DNA of 64,000 nucleotides. Source: Bin55 sp964572845. GTDB lineage: Bacteria; Pseudomonadota; Gammaproteobacteria; Pseudomonadales; Azotimanducaceae. Below, piece after piece: positions 63,288-64,000 of this stretch (position 1 is its first letter; each line of letters starts with the position of its first letter). The translations under genes and the position numbers were made by a program. The stretch is from the NCBI GenBank assembly GCA_964572845.1, contig CAZNFX010000002.1, positions 186,001 to 250,000 on the forward strand, written 5' to 3'. The notes beneath the pieces were generated by a model. It searched no databases, was not told the DNA's origin, and saw only the letters and a program-made list of their open reading frames with translations.

Positions 63288-64000
63288 CTAGAGTCTTGTA
63301 CTGCCAGTAATACCCTTGAGTTCCAGTTCGCGATATTCGGTGCCGGTTATTCCGAGTTCGTCATGCAACACGTCAAAGGAGTGCTGACCAAAGCAAGGTG
63401 AATGTCGAATTTCACCTCTGTCTGTGTATCCAAAGACCCAAGGGTTTGTTGGCATGAAGTGCGTACCGGATTCGGGATGTGCTACAGGCATTAGGAAACT
63501 TCGGTGAGCAAACTGAGCGCTGGGGTTTCGATAGACGTCTAGAAACTCCTGGACCTTGCATGTAGTAGCACCTACTTGATGTAGAAGAGCTACCGCATCC
63601 ATCATTCGCATTTCTAATGCCCACTTCTGGATGACTTCATTCAATTCAGATTCGTGCTGCTTCCGCGATACCGTCGTCGTGAATCGTTCATCCTCAATTC
63701 CCACTTGCTGTGCAAATCGAGAGAACACATCATCGTCGTCGATTGCTATGACAATCCAATGGTCGTCCTTGGTCTGATAGATGTTGTGCGGAGCGATGCG
63801 AGGATGTTTGTTGCCCGATGGTTTACGAATAATGCCATTGCCACTATATTCCATGATCGCGTCGCCCATTTGCACTGCGACGGACTCGATCATTGACAAG
63901 TCGATGCGTTGACCCTCGCCAGTTCTTTCTCGGTGATGGAGAGCTGCCAAGATGGCACCCGCAAAGTAGAAACCGGAGATTGGATCGGGAATCAACCCAC
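63288..64000 (-). CDS. CaiB/BaiF family CoA-transferase, N-terminus outside window
   Basis: The frame is open at the right edge, so the 5' part is missing; about 236 residues are present. The visible part starts PDPISGFYFAGAILAALHHRERTGEGQ and continues with IDLSMIESVAVQMG, both conserved in the CaiB/BaiF (formyl-CoA transferase) family, followed by RIAPHNIYQTKDD. These enzymes move CoA between carboxylic acids, with a catalytic aspartate that lies in the missing part. Possible partners in the window are the 2-hydroxyacyl-CoA lyase (formyl-CoA product) and the acyl-CoA synthetase at 21.7-25.7 kb, though these are 38 kb away. Confidence 0.9.
   Translation of the reverse strand, partial: GLIPDPISGFYFAGAILAALHHRERTGEGQRIDLSMIESVAVQMGDAIMEYSGNGIIRKPSGNKHPRIAPHNIYQTKDDHWIVIAIDDDDVFSRFAQQVGIEDERFTTTVSRKQHESELNEVIQKWALEMRMMDAVALLHQVGATTCKVQEFLDVYRNPSAQFAHRSFLMPVAHPESGTHFMPTNPWVFGYTDRGEIRHSPCFGQHSFDVLHDELGITGTEYRELELKGITGSTRL

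Noticed and set aside
1..64000. CRISPR arrays, tRNA or rRNA genes
   Set aside because: None recognised by eye; no spaced direct repeats and no conserved tRNA or rRNA blocks. A covariance-model search would settle this.

Overview
The window looks like a chromosome segment of a Gram-negative heterotroph, most likely a gammaproteobacterium of a free-living aquatic or host-associated lineage. The reasons are a TonB-dependent receptor, an outer-membrane beta-barrel candidate, a three-gene pntAA-pntAB-pntB transhydrogenase, and a set of CoA and small-molecule enzymes typical of such genomes (2-hydroxyacyl-CoA lyase, NDP-forming acyl-CoA synthetase, CaiB/BaiF CoA-transferase, crotonase, phytanoyl-CoA dioxygenase, SMP-30 lactonase). 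No rRNA, tRNA or CRISPR array was recognised, so placement rests on gene content only.

Layout. 1-15.9 kb is ordinary metabolism and transport: a GPH symporter cut by the left edge, the pnt operon, two small membrane proteins, a TonB receptor, a tandem pair of ABC exporters, an MFS carrier, and a PhyH/SMP-30 pair. 16.3-19.2 kb is a three-gene cassette (phosphoribosyltransferase, DprA-like protein with a ribbon-helix-helix-like N-terminus, HAD phosphatase) that resembles ShosTA-type toxin-antitoxin defence. 19.5-25.7 kb returns to host functions: an amidase, an outer-membrane protein, and acyl-CoA metabolism with a lyase and a ligase transcribed divergently.

26.9-50.1 kb is a dense defence island. 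It holds a type I restriction-modification operon hsdR-hsdS-[DUF262/DUF1524]-hsdM with overlapping genes; a single-chain Mrr-helicase-methyltransferase of type ISP layout whose frame is broken at a run of 11 G; a second GmrSD-like nuclease; an McrBC pair; and a fused AAA ATPase-DUF4435 protein that looks like a merged PARIS system. Next to it is a broken DnaQ-like exonuclease. Together these would attack unmodified DNA (type I, ISP), modified DNA (McrBC, GmrSD types) and react to anti-restriction (PARIS-like).

50.5-52.2 kb has a crotonase and a methyltransferase. 52.2-57.5 kb is gene-poor, looks AT-rich by eye, and carries a two-gene AAA ATPase plus small-partner module that matches no named system I know, followed by an IS256-type transposase scrap. 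57.5-64 kb has a secreted thioredoxin-fold protein, a frameshifted DUF4143 ATPase, an orphan HicB antitoxin, a membrane-anchored helical repeat protein and a CaiB/BaiF CoA-transferase cut by the right edge. The best leads are the poly-G switch in the ISP gene, the HsdS with two near-identical recognition domains, the nuclease gene embedded inside the type I operon, the PRTase-DprA-HAD cassette, and the unnamed ATPase module at 54-56 kb.
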